NCBI GenBank assembly: GCA_933822405.4
Contig: CAKOGP040001742.1
Coordinates: forward strand, 1 to 17,586
DNA length: 17,586 bases
From: Cylindrotheca closterium
Taxonomy: Eukaryota > Bacillariophyta > Bacillariophyceae > Bacillariales > Bacillariaceae
Direction: 5' to 3'
How positions within the stretch are numbered: position 1 is the stretch's first letter; every line of letters begins with the position of its first letter. The translations under genes and the position numbers were made by a program. A model generated the notes under the pieces. It worked only from the letters and a program-made list of their open reading frames with translations, was not told the origin of the DNA and searched no databases. Below are positions 17,372-17,586 of this stretch, piece by piece.

Positions 17372-17586
17372 TTGAGTAAAAACTCACACGTTTGAGTTAT
17401 AACTCAAACGTGTGAGTTATAACTCAAACGTGTGAGTTTTTACTCAAACGTGTGAGTTATAACTCAAACGTGTGAGTTTTTACTCAAACGTGTGAGTTAT
17501 AACTCAAACGTGTGAGTTATAACTCAAACGTGTGAGTTTTTACTCAAACGTGTGAGATTTTACTCAAACGTGTGAGATTTTACTCA
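17372..17586. repeat. 20-bp palindromic satellite array, running off the window
   Basis: About ten units of 20 bp, of the form GTGTGAGTTATAACTCAAAC, continue to the last base. Three variants differ only in the centre (TTATAAC, TTTTTAC, ATTTTAC). GAGTTATAACTC is a perfect palindrome, and the junction ACTCAAACGTGTGAGT is nearly one. The first unit (17374-17392) is inverted relative to the rest, which creates a perfect 28-bp palindrome at 17386-17413. Confidence 0.92.

Noticed and set aside
1..17586. tRNA, rRNA or riboswitch
   Set aside because: I saw no cloverleaf, rRNA-like block or known riboswitch core by eye. A covariance-model scan would be needed to rule out small RNAs.

Overview
The window looks like nuclear DNA of a eukaryotic alga, most likely a diatom and probably a pennate one. 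The genes have short GT-AG introns (65-97 nt where they are securely defined). The HECT gene carries an N-terminal repeat that I associate with diatom proteins. A broken transposase of a type I know from diatom genomes is present, and intergenic spaces are short. The species is not identifiable by reading, and all similarity statements come from motif recognition, not a search.

Layout. 1-1000: no secure gene, only a broken reading frame on the minus strand. 1046-2363: a repeat-containing, lineage-specific coding sequence interrupted by one extra base in an A7 run. 2364-2952: degenerate repeats and a truncated exon pair of an unidentified gene. 3022-8442: the centre of the window, two cyclic-nucleotide-dependent protein kinase genes head to head (L leftward, 756 aa; R rightward, 777 aa) around a 585-bp shared upstream region. 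8639-10992: a HECT E3 ubiquitin ligase in three exons (731 aa), convergent with kinase R. 11276-11443: a dense cluster of GTAC tetramers between divergent genes. 11582-12962: a five-exon SAM-dependent methyltransferase (339 aa). 13059-14102: a single-pass membrane protein with a coiled coil and a cyclophilin-like domain. 14164-17586: a gene-poor tract with three foldback modules built from a 30-bp repeat, a truncated DDE transposase, other small tandem repeats, and a 20-bp palindromic satellite running off the right edge.

The genes do not form one pathway. Their order alternates divergent and convergent. The most informative unit is the kinase pair. Long tracts are essentially identical (one difference in about 940 nt; none in 740 nt) and are interrupted by tracts with about 14-20 % differences. 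Those differences fall in the N-terminal targeting exon, the third cyclic-nucleotide-binding domain with its linker and glycine loop, and the C-terminal tail. This mosaic fits recurrent gene conversion between inverted paralogues with a few islands kept different. Only copy R has an N-terminus fit for myristoylation and palmitoylation, so the two kinases probably act in different places.

The second notable unit is the foldback locus at 14364-15015, with nine forward and eight inverted copies of a 17-bp core in three hairpin modules. I do not recognise it as a named element.
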